Shown: positions 44,107 to 51,713 of the stretch, in pieces
Numbering within the stretch: position 1 is the stretch's first letter
Layout of the letters: each line of letters opens with the position of its first letter
Assembly (NCBI GenBank): GCA_910577325.1
Contig: CAJTMR010000015.1
Span: 20,621 to 84,620, forward strand
Source of the DNA: an uncultured Parabacteroides sp.
GTDB lineage: Bacteria; Bacteroidota; Bacteroidia; Bacteroidales; Tannerellaceae
Direction of reading: 5' to 3'
DNA: 64,000 nt
Notes under the pieces: model-generated
Databases searched by the model: none
The model's input: the letters and a program-made list of their open reading frames with translations, nothing else
What the model was told of the DNA's origin: nothing
Made by a program: the position numbers and the translations under genes

Positions 44107-45327
44107 CTACCATTTCAGCCAACGGTTCAAATGGTTATTGGGGGTAACCAATACGAATTTATAAAAATCCGATTTCGGAAGGGATGTCAAATCGACCCTG
44201 TACTTGCAGACAGCGGCAGGCACGGTAGCCACCTTGATCCACTCGTCCGTACGCCCAGTCTTGAACTTGTTGTCGCAGGCTACATAAACAGTCACCTCGT
44301 TCTTTTCCGAAATGCAATCCCAGGATAGCTCGACCGAGCGGTCATAGGGGGAGGTCCGTAATCCGCAAATATCGACCTTCCCGATAAAAGGCATCCCGTC
44401 CTGCTCCCACAAAACATCCCGAGGAACCTCGAATCCCATAAAGCGGCAAACAGAAGGGGCGATATCCGTAATGGCAAGCCGGCCGCTCTTGAAATAATCG
44501 TTCACGGGAAGGTTCGTCGAAATCCAGGTGGTCCGTTCGCGCAACGATTGCCCGCCGTGCCCGTATCCGTTTTCCGTACGGCCGTGGTCTGTAGTTATGA
44601 CCACCATCCATTCTTCATCGAAATTGGCCTCCCTGTATTTCACGGCTTCCCATATACGGGCGACCTGCTCATCGGCTTTTCTTACATATTCGTCAAAGAA
44701 AGCACCATTCCCGGCTATGTGTCCGGCATCGTCCGTGTACCAAAGATACACCCAGCTCAAGTCGGGAGCATCTTCGCGGATGCTTTTGGATGCTTCGAGC
44801 GAGACTTTCTCGTCATAGTCAAAGACATGCAATTCTTTCTCCTTATGAGGGAAACAAATGGTGTCCAGGTCATAACCGTCTTTCACGATATCTATCTCCA
44901 GACGGTTCGTCTCTTCCTTTCCCTCTCCCAGCAACACCGTGCGATTGTCCGTCCAGCTTGAATAGATAGCCGTCTTGCAGGGTTGCGGCTGTTCCTTGGC
45001 GATACGGAACAGCGTCCAGTAATTGTAGTTCGGCTTCAGGTTCGAATTGCCTCCCACATTATGTTTGTTAAACCAAGTCGAAGTCAGCAGATTGGTATAT
45101 CCGACAGCGGAAATGGTCGGAGTCTGGGAATAGCCGCCTATCTCGCCTCCCGTATACGCCCGGCCATAAGCTCCTTTGGAAGCGATATCGAAGATCGCCG
45201 GAGTATGCAAACGCTCGATCTGGTCCGCCGGCACTCCGTCCACTATGACAAAAACAGCTTTCCGGCTCTTTGCCGCCAACTGGATGCCGCAAAAACAAAA
45301 TAAGAAAAAGTAGTACAATGTTTTCAT
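44107..45327 (-). CDS. Secreted phosphodiesterase/nucleotide pyrophosphatase (alkaline phosphatase superfamily)
   Basis: A 406-aa protein from the ATG at 45327 with a signal peptide (KTLYYFFLFCFCGIQLAA). The alkaline phosphatase superfamily domain has the first metal site in FVIVDGVPADQIERL, the nucleophile region YSQTPTISAVGYTNLLTS, and metal ligands YTDDAGHIAGN and TTDHGRTENGYGHGGQS. It resembles type I phosphodiesterase/NPP proteins. The C-terminal segment looks like a fibronectin-type domain. The substrate is unknown. It neighbours the glycan locus but is separated by its own promoter-like region and reads away from it. Confidence 0.8.
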   Translation of the reverse strand: MKTLYYFFLFCFCGIQLAAKSRKAVFVIVDGVPADQIERLHTPAIFDIASKGAYGRAYTGGEIGGYSQTPTISAVGYTNLLTSTWFNKHNVGGNSNLKPNYNYWTLFRIAKEQPQPCKTAIYSSWTDNRTVLLGEGKEETNRLEIDIVKDGYDLDTICFPHKEKELHVFDYDEKVSLEASKSIREDAPDLSWVYLWYTDDAGHIAGNGAFFDEYVRKADEQVARIWEAVKYREANFDEEWMVVITTDHGRTENGYGHGGQSLRERTTWISTNLPVNDYFKSGRLAITDIAPSVCRFMGFEVPRDVLWEQDGMPFIGKVDICGLRTSPYDRSVELSWDCISEKNEVTVYVACDNKFKTGRTDEWIKVATVPAAVCKYRVDLTSLPKSDFYKFVLVTPNNHLNRWLKW

Positions 45328-45401
45328 GATGGTCATATATAAAGTGTTTGCAAATTTAGAAAAAAAAAACGATCCTGCCCCAGATTTTCAGGAAAGGTCA
45401 A

Positions 45402-45480
45402 AACCCTACGCTTTACGGTTCATAACCCATAGGGTTAGGAGGCGTAAAGCATAGGGTTACGGTGGCTAACCCATAAGGTT
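45402..45480. repeat. Intergenic AACCCTA/TAGGGTT repeat cluster
   Basis: AACCCTACGCTTTACG (45402-45417) is matched in reverse by CGTAAAGCATAGGGTT (45443-45458), 15 of 16 bases. Between and after them lie AACCCATAGGGTT (45424-45436, a near palindrome) and AACCCATAAGGTT (45468-45480). At least four related words alternate in orientation in 80 bases, in the spacer between two divergent genes. Confidence 0.75.
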
Positions 45481-45570
45481 GGTAAAAACAAAGATCGTAT
45501 CTTTGCAACCGGTGACCTGCAACAAACGCCAGGACGAATACGTTAAATAATCAAGAAACAAAAAACAGAT

Positions 45571-46605
45571 ATGACACGGAAACTATTTTTTACAATCTTA
45601 TCACTGCTATTCATTTCTGCCATCTCCGCCCAATACGTTCCGGACATGCTGGGCGACAATTATCTGTACCGGACCATTCAGATGCCGGATGACTACGAGG
45701 GGAAAGTTGTCTGCACGCTTGTCAAGAAACCGCAATTGCCGGAGACCAAGCAGGCAATCCTGTACATACATGGCTACAACGACTATTTTTTTCAAAAGCA
45801 ATTGGGCGACAGCGTGAATGCGCACGGTTATAACTTTTACGCGATGGACCTCCGCAAATACGGGCGTTCGATACTGCCGGACCAGAATCCTTTCTTCTGC
45901 AAAAGCCTGAAAGAGTATTTCGCGGACCTCGATACCGCCCTTGCCATTATCAGGGAAGAAGGTAATGAGCGAATATGGCTAATGGCACATTCTACGGGCG
46001 GGTTGATCACGCCATACTATCTGGACAGCAAAAAAGGCAAACTGCCCGTCGACGGGTTGATATTGAACAGCCCTTTCCTGGACTGGAATTTCGGATGGAT
46101 GATGGAAAAGATCGTGATCCCTGTAGTTTCCTGCATAGGGAAACTATTCCCGAACCTGACCGTTCAGGGATACGGGGATGCTTCGTATGCCCACAGCCTG
46201 CTCAAACAGTTTAAAGGAGAATGGGAATATAACACGGACTGGAAAATGATAAACGCTCATCCGAAAAAAGCCGGATGGATAAAGGCCATACGGGAGGCGC
46301 AGAAAAAAGTGCAGAAAGGGATCGACCTGGACTGCCCGGTGCTGGTGATGTCGTCAAGCAAGTCATTTCCGGAAACAAAAGACTGGAACAAAGAATATCT
46401 GTCTTCCGACATCGTGCTGGACGTGGACGATATTCAAAAATACGGACAAAAGCTGGGCAATCGTGTTACGCGCGACACGATACGGAACGGGATGCATGAC
46501 CTGATACTCTCCGGGAAGGACTCGCGCGACCATACATATCGTACTGTATTTGACTGGCTTCGTTTTAATCCTTACCTTTGTCCGGTTAAAATAAATATGG
46601 AATGA
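45571..46605 (+). CDS. Alpha/beta hydrolase (serine hydrolase, lysophospholipase-like)
   Basis: A 344-aa protein with a signal peptide (MTRKLFFTILSLLFISAISA). The alpha/beta-hydrolase fold is shown by AILYIHGYNDYF near the oxyanion site, the nucleophile elbow LMAHSTGGLI (GxSxG-like, HSTGG), and a late histidine in RNGMHDLILSG. It resembles the S33/lysophospholipase group; the ester substrate is unknown. The stop overlaps the ATG of the Wzi-like gene (ATGA), so the two are translationally coupled. A perfect -7 (TATCTTTG, 45498-45505) precedes it. Confidence 0.82.
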   Translation: MTRKLFFTILSLLFISAISAQYVPDMLGDNYLYRTIQMPDDYEGKVVCTLVKKPQLPETKQAILYIHGYNDYFFQKQLGDSVNAHGYNFYAMDLRKYGRSILPDQNPFFCKSLKEYFADLDTALAIIREEGNERIWLMAHSTGGLITPYYLDSKKGKLPVDGLILNSPFLDWNFGWMMEKIVIPVVSCIGKLFPNLTVQGYGDASYAHSLLKQFKGEWEYNTDWKMINAHPKKAGWIKAIREAQKKVQKGIDLDCPVLVMSSSKSFPETKDWNKEYLSSDIVLDVDDIQKYGQKLGNRVTRDTIRNGMHDLILSGKDSRDHTYRTVFDWLRFNPYLCPVKINME

Positions 46606-48080
46606 AAGCCTTACAGACAATCATTGCAGCAGCCCTTTGCTATGCTGCCAATGCTTTCGCACAGACGGAAAAAGCAGAAGATGCGACCTCGTATAAAGCC
46701 GAAGTCTTCGGATCGGCCAGCAGCGGGTCCACGACTCCATTCTGGATGGTGAGCAACCGGTACGGGACGGTTCCTCTGGACGCCAACAACGGTTACCTCA
46801 ATGCCGGGGTATTTCACCAGCAACATTTCGGAAAGGGATTCCGTTGGAGTACAGGGCTGGATCTCGTCGCAGCCGTACCCCGTTATCGTAACGTGTTTAT
46901 CCAACAGATATATGCCGAGTTGGGATACAAGAGCATGCTTCTGAGTGTGGGAAGCAAAGAAAACCGGCATTCGCTTTGGGACCGATCCCTTAGTTCCGGT
47001 GACCTGGTTCTCTCTCCCAATGCACGCCCGATTCCGGAAATAAAGCTGAGCATGCCGGATTTCACCGTCGTACCGCTCACGAAGGGACGGATGCAGGTGA
47101 AGGGTGATTTCGCGGTAGGCAAGTCTTTCGATACCAAATACCTGGAAGATTTTTCCAATGGGAAACAAACATACGTGAAGCATGTCCTTTGGCATCATAA
47201 ATCCTTTTATGTCCGCATCAAGGACACGCAAAGCGATTTCCCGCTTTCCGGTATTATCGGCGTGCAACATTGGGCGCAATGGGGTGGCACGTCCAGCAAT
47301 CCGAAAGCAGGCGTACAACCTCATTCGCTGAAAGATTTTATCCGGGTTGTTTGTGGTAGCGAAGGCGGAGACGATGCAAGTCAGTCGGACCAGATTAACG
47401 TACTTGGCAATCATTTCGGTTCATACGACTTCAAGCTGGAATATACGATGCCGAACTGGAAGCTGGCAGCTTATCATCAGCATTATTTCGAAGACAAGTC
47501 CGGAATGATATTCGGGAACGGGACGGATGGGCTTTGGGGAGTACAACTGGACCTGCCGCGTTTTCCTTGGTTGCGGAAGGCCGTAACGGAATATCTGGTT
47601 ACCCGCGATCAGAGCGGACCGTTCCATTTCATTATCTTCGATCATGACAAGTACCAAGGTCCCGGAGGCGGCGGGGATGATTACTATAACAACGGGGAAT
47701 ATAAAACCGGTTCTTCTTATTTCGGACATGGAATAGGCTCTCCACTTCTGACCTCTCCGCAATATAATACGGACGGGGATGTGAATTTCAAGAACACACG
47801 TGTCCGTGCCTGGCATTTGGCTTTTGAAGGAGACTTGTCGCCCTGGGTGTCCTATCGTCTTAAATACACGCTCATGAATAGCTGGGGGACACCTTACGCC
47901 CCGTTCTTGAATAACCAAAGAAACAACTCCGGACAGGTGGAGGTCAAATATCACCATCCGCGCCTGCAAGGTTGGGACTTTACGGGGACGGTAGCCGCAG
48001 ATACAGGCCCACTCTATGGAGATAACGTCGGGTTCAGCTTGAGTGTCTGCAAACGCGGCATTCTAAAATCCTGGAAATAG
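46602..48080 (+). CDS. Wzi-like capsule assembly outer membrane protein
   Basis: A 492-aa protein with a signal peptide (MKALQTIIAAALCYAANAFAQ) and an outer membrane beta-barrel rich in alternating aromatic strands, matching the capsule assembly Wzi family seen in Bacteroidales (KAEVFGSASSGSTTPFWMVSNRYG). In Klebsiella, Wzi anchors capsule at the surface; here the role is inferred only. Coupled to the alpha/beta hydrolase gene by a 4-base overlap. No capsule export genes are nearby. Confidence 0.8.
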   Translation: MKALQTIIAAALCYAANAFAQTEKAEDATSYKAEVFGSASSGSTTPFWMVSNRYGTVPLDANNGYLNAGVFHQQHFGKGFRWSTGLDLVAAVPRYRNVFIQQIYAELGYKSMLLSVGSKENRHSLWDRSLSSGDLVLSPNARPIPEIKLSMPDFTVVPLTKGRMQVKGDFAVGKSFDTKYLEDFSNGKQTYVKHVLWHHKSFYVRIKDTQSDFPLSGIIGVQHWAQWGGTSSNPKAGVQPHSLKDFIRVVCGSEGGDDASQSDQINVLGNHFGSYDFKLEYTMPNWKLAAYHQHYFEDKSGMIFGNGTDGLWGVQLDLPRFPWLRKAVTEYLVTRDQSGPFHFIIFDHDKYQGPGGGGDDYYNNGEYKTGSSYFGHGIGSPLLTSPQYNTDGDVNFKNTRVRAWHLAFEGDLSPWVSYRLKYTLMNSWGTPYAPFLNNQRNNSGQVEVKYHHPRLQGWDFTGTVAADTGPLYGDNVGFSLSVCKRGILKSWK

Positions 48081-48081
48081 A

Positions 48082-48819
48082 TTACTTATATTGCTCCCAT
48101 AAGGCTGACGCTATGATATCCTGTGTCTTAGCCGCCATCTGCTGCAATCCCTTATGGGAAGCATCCATTCTCTCAGTCGGGATAGGCGGGTGGATGACCA
48201 TTTCCATCTTGTGCCGGTGAATATTCAACGAGCCGATCGGCAATACGTCAAAAGGTCCGTTCAAGGTGATCGGGACAATCGGCAGATGCTGGTCGGCAGC
48301 CATCTGGTAAGCTCCTTTCTTAAAACGGATCATCTTTCCATCGTATGTACGTGAACCTTCCGGGAATACAACCACCGATGCTCCGTTTTTCAGGCAGCGT
48401 TCGGCTTCCACCACGCTACGGGCAGCAGCTTTCGGTGTAGAATTATCGACGAAGATAAAACCGGCCGCCCGGCAAGCCGCTCCTACAAACGGGATTTTAG
48501 CGATACCGGCTTTCATCACCCATTTGATCGGAACACCTAAAAAGCCATATATAAGGAATATATCGAAAGCTCCCTGATGATTGGCGACAAAAACGTACGA
48601 TTTCTTCCGGTCTATATTTTCCCGGCCTTTTACTTTCACAGGGCAAAGGGCCAAATGGCAAGTCAGCCATGACCAGATCATCCCCGGATAATAAGCAAAT
48701 ATTCTTTCCCCGCCTAACAGGCAACCAACAATAACCGTAAGGGCCGTCAATATGGTCAATACCACAAAAACAGGAACCACGAACAGCCATAAATAGAGCA
48801 TATAAAGTATTCGTAACAT
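48082..48819 (-). CDS. plsC: 1-acyl-sn-glycerol-3-phosphate acyltransferase
   Basis: A 245-aa PlsC-family acyltransferase with an N-terminal membrane segment (VVPVFVVLTILTALTVIVG). Motif I is VFVANHQGAFDIFLIY (HX4D), motif III FPEGSRTYDG, and the PITLNGPF block follows. It converts lysophosphatidic acid to phosphatidic acid. The assignment to plsC is by motif; related lysophospholipid acyltransferases share it. It ends two bases from the convergent Wzi-like gene. The minus strand -7 TATATTTG lies at 48839-48846. Confidence 0.88.
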   Translation of the reverse strand: MLRILYMLYLWLFVVPVFVVLTILTALTVIVGCLLGGERIFAYYPGMIWSWLTCHLALCPVKVKGRENIDRKKSYVFVANHQGAFDIFLIYGFLGVPIKWVMKAGIAKIPFVGAACRAAGFIFVDNSTPKAAARSVVEAERCLKNGASVVVFPEGSRTYDGKMIRFKKGAYQMAADQHLPIVPITLNGPFDVLPIGSLNIHRHKMEMVIHPPIPTERMDASHKGLQQMAAKTQDIIASALWEQYK

Positions 48820-48957
48820 ATATAACCGTATTATTTCACAAATATAAAAGCTAAATTTAATGGTTTCATCATTTTTGTCCCAAAATATTTTTGCAATCGG
48901 GTTATTATTGCTTTATTTGCGGTAGAAAAATAATAATATATAAACATATCTATCACC

Positions 48958-49128
48958 ATGAACGAATTATTGAAAAATCTGGGGGTAATCGTGCTCCTTA
49001 TCGGTGTTATCATTTTGGCTGTACCGGCAATTAACGGAGGATTGTCAAATACTATTCTTCTTACCGGTTTAGGGGTTATTATTCTAGGTTATATCGGTCA
49101 TATCGTTATAAACAAGAGACTCGGATAA
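48958..49128 (+). CDS. 56-aa two-helix membrane protein
   Basis: A short gene: ATG at 48958, TAA at 49126-49128. The product begins MNELLKNLGVIVLLIGVIIL, then a turn with Pro and Gly (AVPAINGGLSN), a second hydrophobic helix (TILLTGLGVIILGYIGHIV) and a basic end INKRLG. Two transmembrane helices with lysines at both ends suggest a hairpin membrane protein with a cytoplasmic N- and C-terminus. It has its own weak promoter and a perfect downstream terminator (49141-49172), which supports expression. Function unknown; small proteins like this are common in Bacteroidales. Confidence 0.8.
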   Translation: MNELLKNLGVIVLLIGVIILAVPAINGGLSNTILLTGLGVIILGYIGHIVINKRLG

Positions 49129-49140
49129 TCACACACAAAT

Positions 49141-49172
49141 AAAAAAGACCACTCTTACGAGTGGTCTTTTTT
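49141..49172. terminator. Perfect bidirectional terminator
   Basis: AAAAAAGACCACTC and its exact complement form a 14-bp stem around a 4-base loop, with T runs on both strands. It separates the small membrane protein gene from the convergent DUF3467 gene. Confidence 0.9.
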
Positions 49173-49189
49173 ATTTTCCGCACGGGAGA

Positions 49190-49498
49190 TCAAGCTTCTC
49201 CTTTCACTCCACCGATGGGAGGAACAAAGTCTTCAAAATTCGCAGTCTTGCCATTGCCCTGTCCTTCAAACTTCGCCAGATTATCCTGCAAAGCGAACAA
49301 AAGCCGTTTCGCATTGTCCGGAGTCAGAATAACACGACTTTTCACTTGAGCTTTCGGTGCTCCCGGCACAACGCGGATAAAATCCAATATAAACTCAGAT
49401 GAAGAATGTGATATAATCGCCAGATTTGCATACGTACCCTGAGCCATCTCTTCAGACAACTCTACCTGAATCTCATTTGTCGGTTTGTTATTTTCCAT
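49190..49498 (-). CDS. DUF3467 domain protein
   Basis: A 102-aa cytoplasmic protein of the DUF3467 family, conserved in Bacteroidetes and others (NEIQVELSEEMAQGTYANLAIISHSSSEFILDF; VKSRVILTPDNAKRLLFALQDNLAKFE). No known function, no membrane segment, no catalytic motif. It is often encoded near transcription or translation genes; here the rpoBC cluster is about 2.3 kb away, which may be chance. It has its own promoter (49532-49565). Confidence 0.85.
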   Translation of the reverse strand: MENNKPTNEIQVELSEEMAQGTYANLAIISHSSSEFILDFIRVVPGAPKAQVKSRVILTPDNAKRLLFALQDNLAKFEGQGNGKTANFEDFVPPIGGVKGEA

Positions 49499-49531
49499 AT
49501 CCTTATATTTGATTATAAATATTAGTCGTTA

Positions 49532-49565
49532 CAAATATACATATTATAATCGGAATGGCATCAAA
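49532..49565 (-). promoter_or_regulatory. Promoter of the DUF3467 gene
   Basis: Minus strand: TTTG (49562-49565), 22 nt, TATATTTG (49532-49539), about 34 bases before the ATG at 49498. Confidence 0.65.
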
Positions 49566-49566
49566 T

Positions 49567-49598
49567 AAAAAGGGCCACCTTCACAGGCAGCCCTTTTT
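49567..49598 (-). terminator. Terminator ending the small-RNA candidate
   Basis: AAAAAGGGC and GCCCTTTTT form a 9-bp stem with a partly paired loop. On the minus strand it is followed by TTTTTATTT. It separates the small-RNA candidate from the DUF3467 promoter. Confidence 0.8.
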
Positions 49599-49724
49599 CA
49601 GTTGTGTTTTTAATTCTCAATTCTTTAGACCAATGTAAAAAAAATACCTTATTGTGTTTAATATTTCTATAATCTCGACGCTTAAACTAAGGCTGTTCGT
49701 CTTAGTAATTTCATTGTTTATTTA
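49567..49724 (-). ncRNA. Candidate small non-coding RNA of about 158 nt
   Basis: A consensus promoter on the minus strand (TTTG at 49759-49762, 20 nt, TATCTTTG at 49731-49738) is followed, without a gene, by 150 bases and then an intrinsic terminator at 49567-49598. The DUF3467 gene has its own promoter downstream of that terminator, and the AraC gene ends upstream. No open frame longer than ten codons lies in it (an ATG at about 49699 reads MKLLRRTALV then stop). The simplest reading is a free-standing small RNA. Its identity is not recognised. Confidence 0.7.
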
Positions 49725-49730
49725 ACATGA

Positions 49731-49762
49731 CAAAGATATGCCTCATGCAATTAACCACCAAA
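49731..49762 (-). promoter_or_regulatory. Consensus promoter of the small-RNA candidate
   Basis: TTTG (49759-49762), 20-nt spacer, TATCTTTG (49731-49738) on the minus strand. It is a perfect match to the Bacteroidota housekeeping consensus, placed 77 bases after the AraC stop codon. Confidence 0.8.
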
Positions 49763-49838
49763 TACTATTTTATCATTATATGATACTATTTAATCACAGG
49801 CAATCCTCCTATTCTGCAAATTAGTTTAAAATCATGTT

Positions 49839-50720
49839 TCAAACCCTAAAACGAGTACGTGCATATTTCTCACGATATTCGGTAGGAGTATTGCCTTTTC
49901 GTCGCTTAAAAGCTCTATTGAAATTCGATAAGTTATTAAAACCGGATTTATAGCATATTTCTGCTATTGTATCACTTGTGTCGATCAATCGGCAAACGGC
50001 TTCAGCTATACGAATATCATTCAAATTGTCAATAAAAGTTTTCCCCGTCCACTTTTTCAAAAACCGGGTAAGCGAGGCTTCGCTCATATTTATTAACGAA
50101 GCAAGTTCGGATAATAAAACCTGACGCTGATAATTTTCATGCAGAAATAACATGATCGTCTCCAAACGGTCATTATCCATATTGTTAAAATCATCTACAG
50201 TATTGGTCGCGTTTAACTTGCGTGCCCCTTCATCTAACGACAAAGTCTTGAGTATTTCTATCAAACGCAATAAATTGTGAAATGAATCCGGCTTATCACT
50301 CGATAGCTTCTTCAATTCAGGCTGAACGCGCAAAATCATCTCACGGCTAAATATAAGGCCGCATGATGCTTTCTCGAACATATCCTTTATGGTCTTGAAA
50401 TGACGCTTATTGATAAAACTATCGAAAAGAGAAGCATGAAACTGGATTGTGATTTCCAAAATATCCGTACTCAGACATTTACGGTTCGAATAAGCATGTT
50501 TGGCTCCACCTGCAACCAGTAGCAAATCAAGATCTTCCATCTCCTCCACCGAATCACCAACTATTCGGATCGTACCACCGGCATTCTCCAAATAGTTCAG
50601 CTCAAATTCCGGATGCACGTGAAGCGGATATGAAAAATCACGCTTAAGCCGTTGCATCACAAGAAAACAATCTTCCGGTGAAAGCGGTGTAATTTCTCTT
50701 AATACATCTAAAGGAGCCAT
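49839..50720 (-). CDS. AraC family transcriptional regulator
   Basis: A 293-aa regulator from the ATG at 50720 (the open frame extends to a TTG at 50759 inside the upstream gene). Residues 1-150 form an N-terminal cupin-like ligand domain with FSYPLHVHPEFELNYLENAGG. The C-terminal double helix-turn-helix begins LLSELASLINMSEASLTRFLKKWTG and ends with the AraC signature TIAEICYKSGFNNLSNFNRAFKRRKGNTPTEYREKY. The ATG is 5 bases after the EEP hydrolase stop, so it is the second gene of that unit. The ligand is unknown. Confidence 0.88.
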   Translation of the reverse strand: MAPLDVLREITPLSPEDCFLVMQRLKRDFSYPLHVHPEFELNYLENAGGTIRIVGDSVEEMEDLDLLLVAGGAKHAYSNRKCLSTDILEITIQFHASLFDSFINKRHFKTIKDMFEKASCGLIFSREMILRVQPELKKLSSDKPDSFHNLLRLIEILKTLSLDEGARKLNATNTVDDFNNMDNDRLETIMLFLHENYQRQVLLSELASLINMSEASLTRFLKKWTGKTFIDNLNDIRIAEAVCRLIDTSDTIAEICYKSGFNNLSNFNRAFKRRKGNTPTEYREKYARTRFRV

Positions 50721-50725
50721 AGGTT

Positions 50726-51589
50726 TTATTGAACAAGTATTCTCGATATGACAGGACAATGGTCTGAAGGATACAAGTTACCCAGACTTTCAGCCAAGAC
50801 ACCATGACGAAGCACTTTTATATTACCTTTCACAAAGATATAATCAATCCATGCACGTTCTTCCAACGGAATACGCCCGTAATCATGGAAAGTCCATTCA
50901 GGACCATAACGCAAAGGAGCCATTGAGCAGGCATGTGTCAAATGGCGCGAATCTTTTTCGTCTGTTAAAACTTTGATAGGATCATCGGTAGGGACAGCAT
51001 TAAAATCACCCGTAACAATCACCGGAAGATTTCCGGCAAGTCGCTTGACCTGTTCCAAGACTAAAGACGCCCCTTCATGGCGGGCTACCTGTCCCACATG
51101 GTCCAAATGAGTATTCAGAAAGAAAAACTCTTTTCCGGATTCCTTCTCTTTGAATATCGCCCAAGTGGCAACACGCTCGCAAGCGGCATCCCAACCTTTT
51201 TTCCCTACGGCATTCATATCTTCCGCCAACCAAAAATTGCCACTCTTGACAACAGAGAAGCGGTCTTTTCTGTAAAGGATAGGAGAATATTCCCCCTTCG
51301 TCTTACCATCTTCACGTCCCACCCCGACATAGCCATAGTCCGGCAAACGATCCAATAAATCCGTCAACTGATTATGCAAGACTTCCTGCGCCCCAAACAT
51401 ATCGACATCATAAAACTTGATCACATTGGCCGCCAAGTCTTTCCTATATTCCCACCAGTTAGTCCCATCAGACTTTGTACTCATCCGAATATTAAAAGAC
51501 ATAACATTCATTTCATTATCAATACGTTCAGCTAAAACCACATTTGTAGAGACCAGAAGAGCAAATAAATAGAGTAGAACTTTTTTCAT
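50726..51589 (-). CDS. Secreted endonuclease/exonuclease/phosphatase family hydrolase
   Basis: A 287-aa protein with a signal peptide (MKKVLLYLFALLVSTNVVLA). EEP-fold motifs are NVMSFNIRM, FGAQEVLHNQL (metal Glu), FFLNTHLDH, VIVTGDFNAVPTDDP and the final YPSDHCPVISRIL. This superfamily includes DNases, inositol-phosphate phosphatases and sphingomyelinases; members secreted in Bacteroidales are often phosphodiesterases of unknown substrate. It is followed by the AraC gene at 5 bases and probably co-expressed with it. Confidence 0.85.
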   Translation of the reverse strand: MKKVLLYLFALLVSTNVVLAERIDNEMNVMSFNIRMSTKSDGTNWWEYRKDLAANVIKFYDVDMFGAQEVLHNQLTDLLDRLPDYGYVGVGREDGKTKGEYSPILYRKDRFSVVKSGNFWLAEDMNAVGKKGWDAACERVATWAIFKEKESGKEFFFLNTHLDHVGQVARHEGASLVLEQVKRLAGNLPVIVTGDFNAVPTDDPIKVLTDEKDSRHLTHACSMAPLRYGPEWTFHDYGRIPLEERAWIDYIFVKGNIKVLRHGVLAESLGNLYPSDHCPVISRILVQ

Positions 51590-51664
51590 ATTTGATTTAT
51601 TTTAATTAGCAAGATAATACACAAATATAAGGACTCTGATTTTATTAAACAAGCAACAAAAAAC

Positions 51665-51696
51665 AAAAAAGGGCTACCATTTAGGTAACCCTTCTT
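51665..51696 (-). terminator. Terminator of the rpoBC operon
   Basis: AAAAAGGGCTACC and GGTAACCCTTCTT pair with one mismatch; on the minus strand the stem is followed by TTTTTTGTTT. It ends the ribosomal/RNA polymerase cluster just after the rpoC stop. Confidence 0.85.
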
Positions 51697-51713
51697 ATTA
51701 TTTATTCCGCATT

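Larger units (their letters stand above)
49499..49838. other. Intergenic region with a promoter and two terminator-like hairpins
   Basis: This 340-base spacer between DUF3467 and AraC contains the DUF3467 promoter, a hairpin terminator at 49567-49598 and a second consensus promoter at 49731-49762. Between those two lies the small-RNA candidate. The rest, 49763-49838, shows no gene. Confidence 0.7.
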
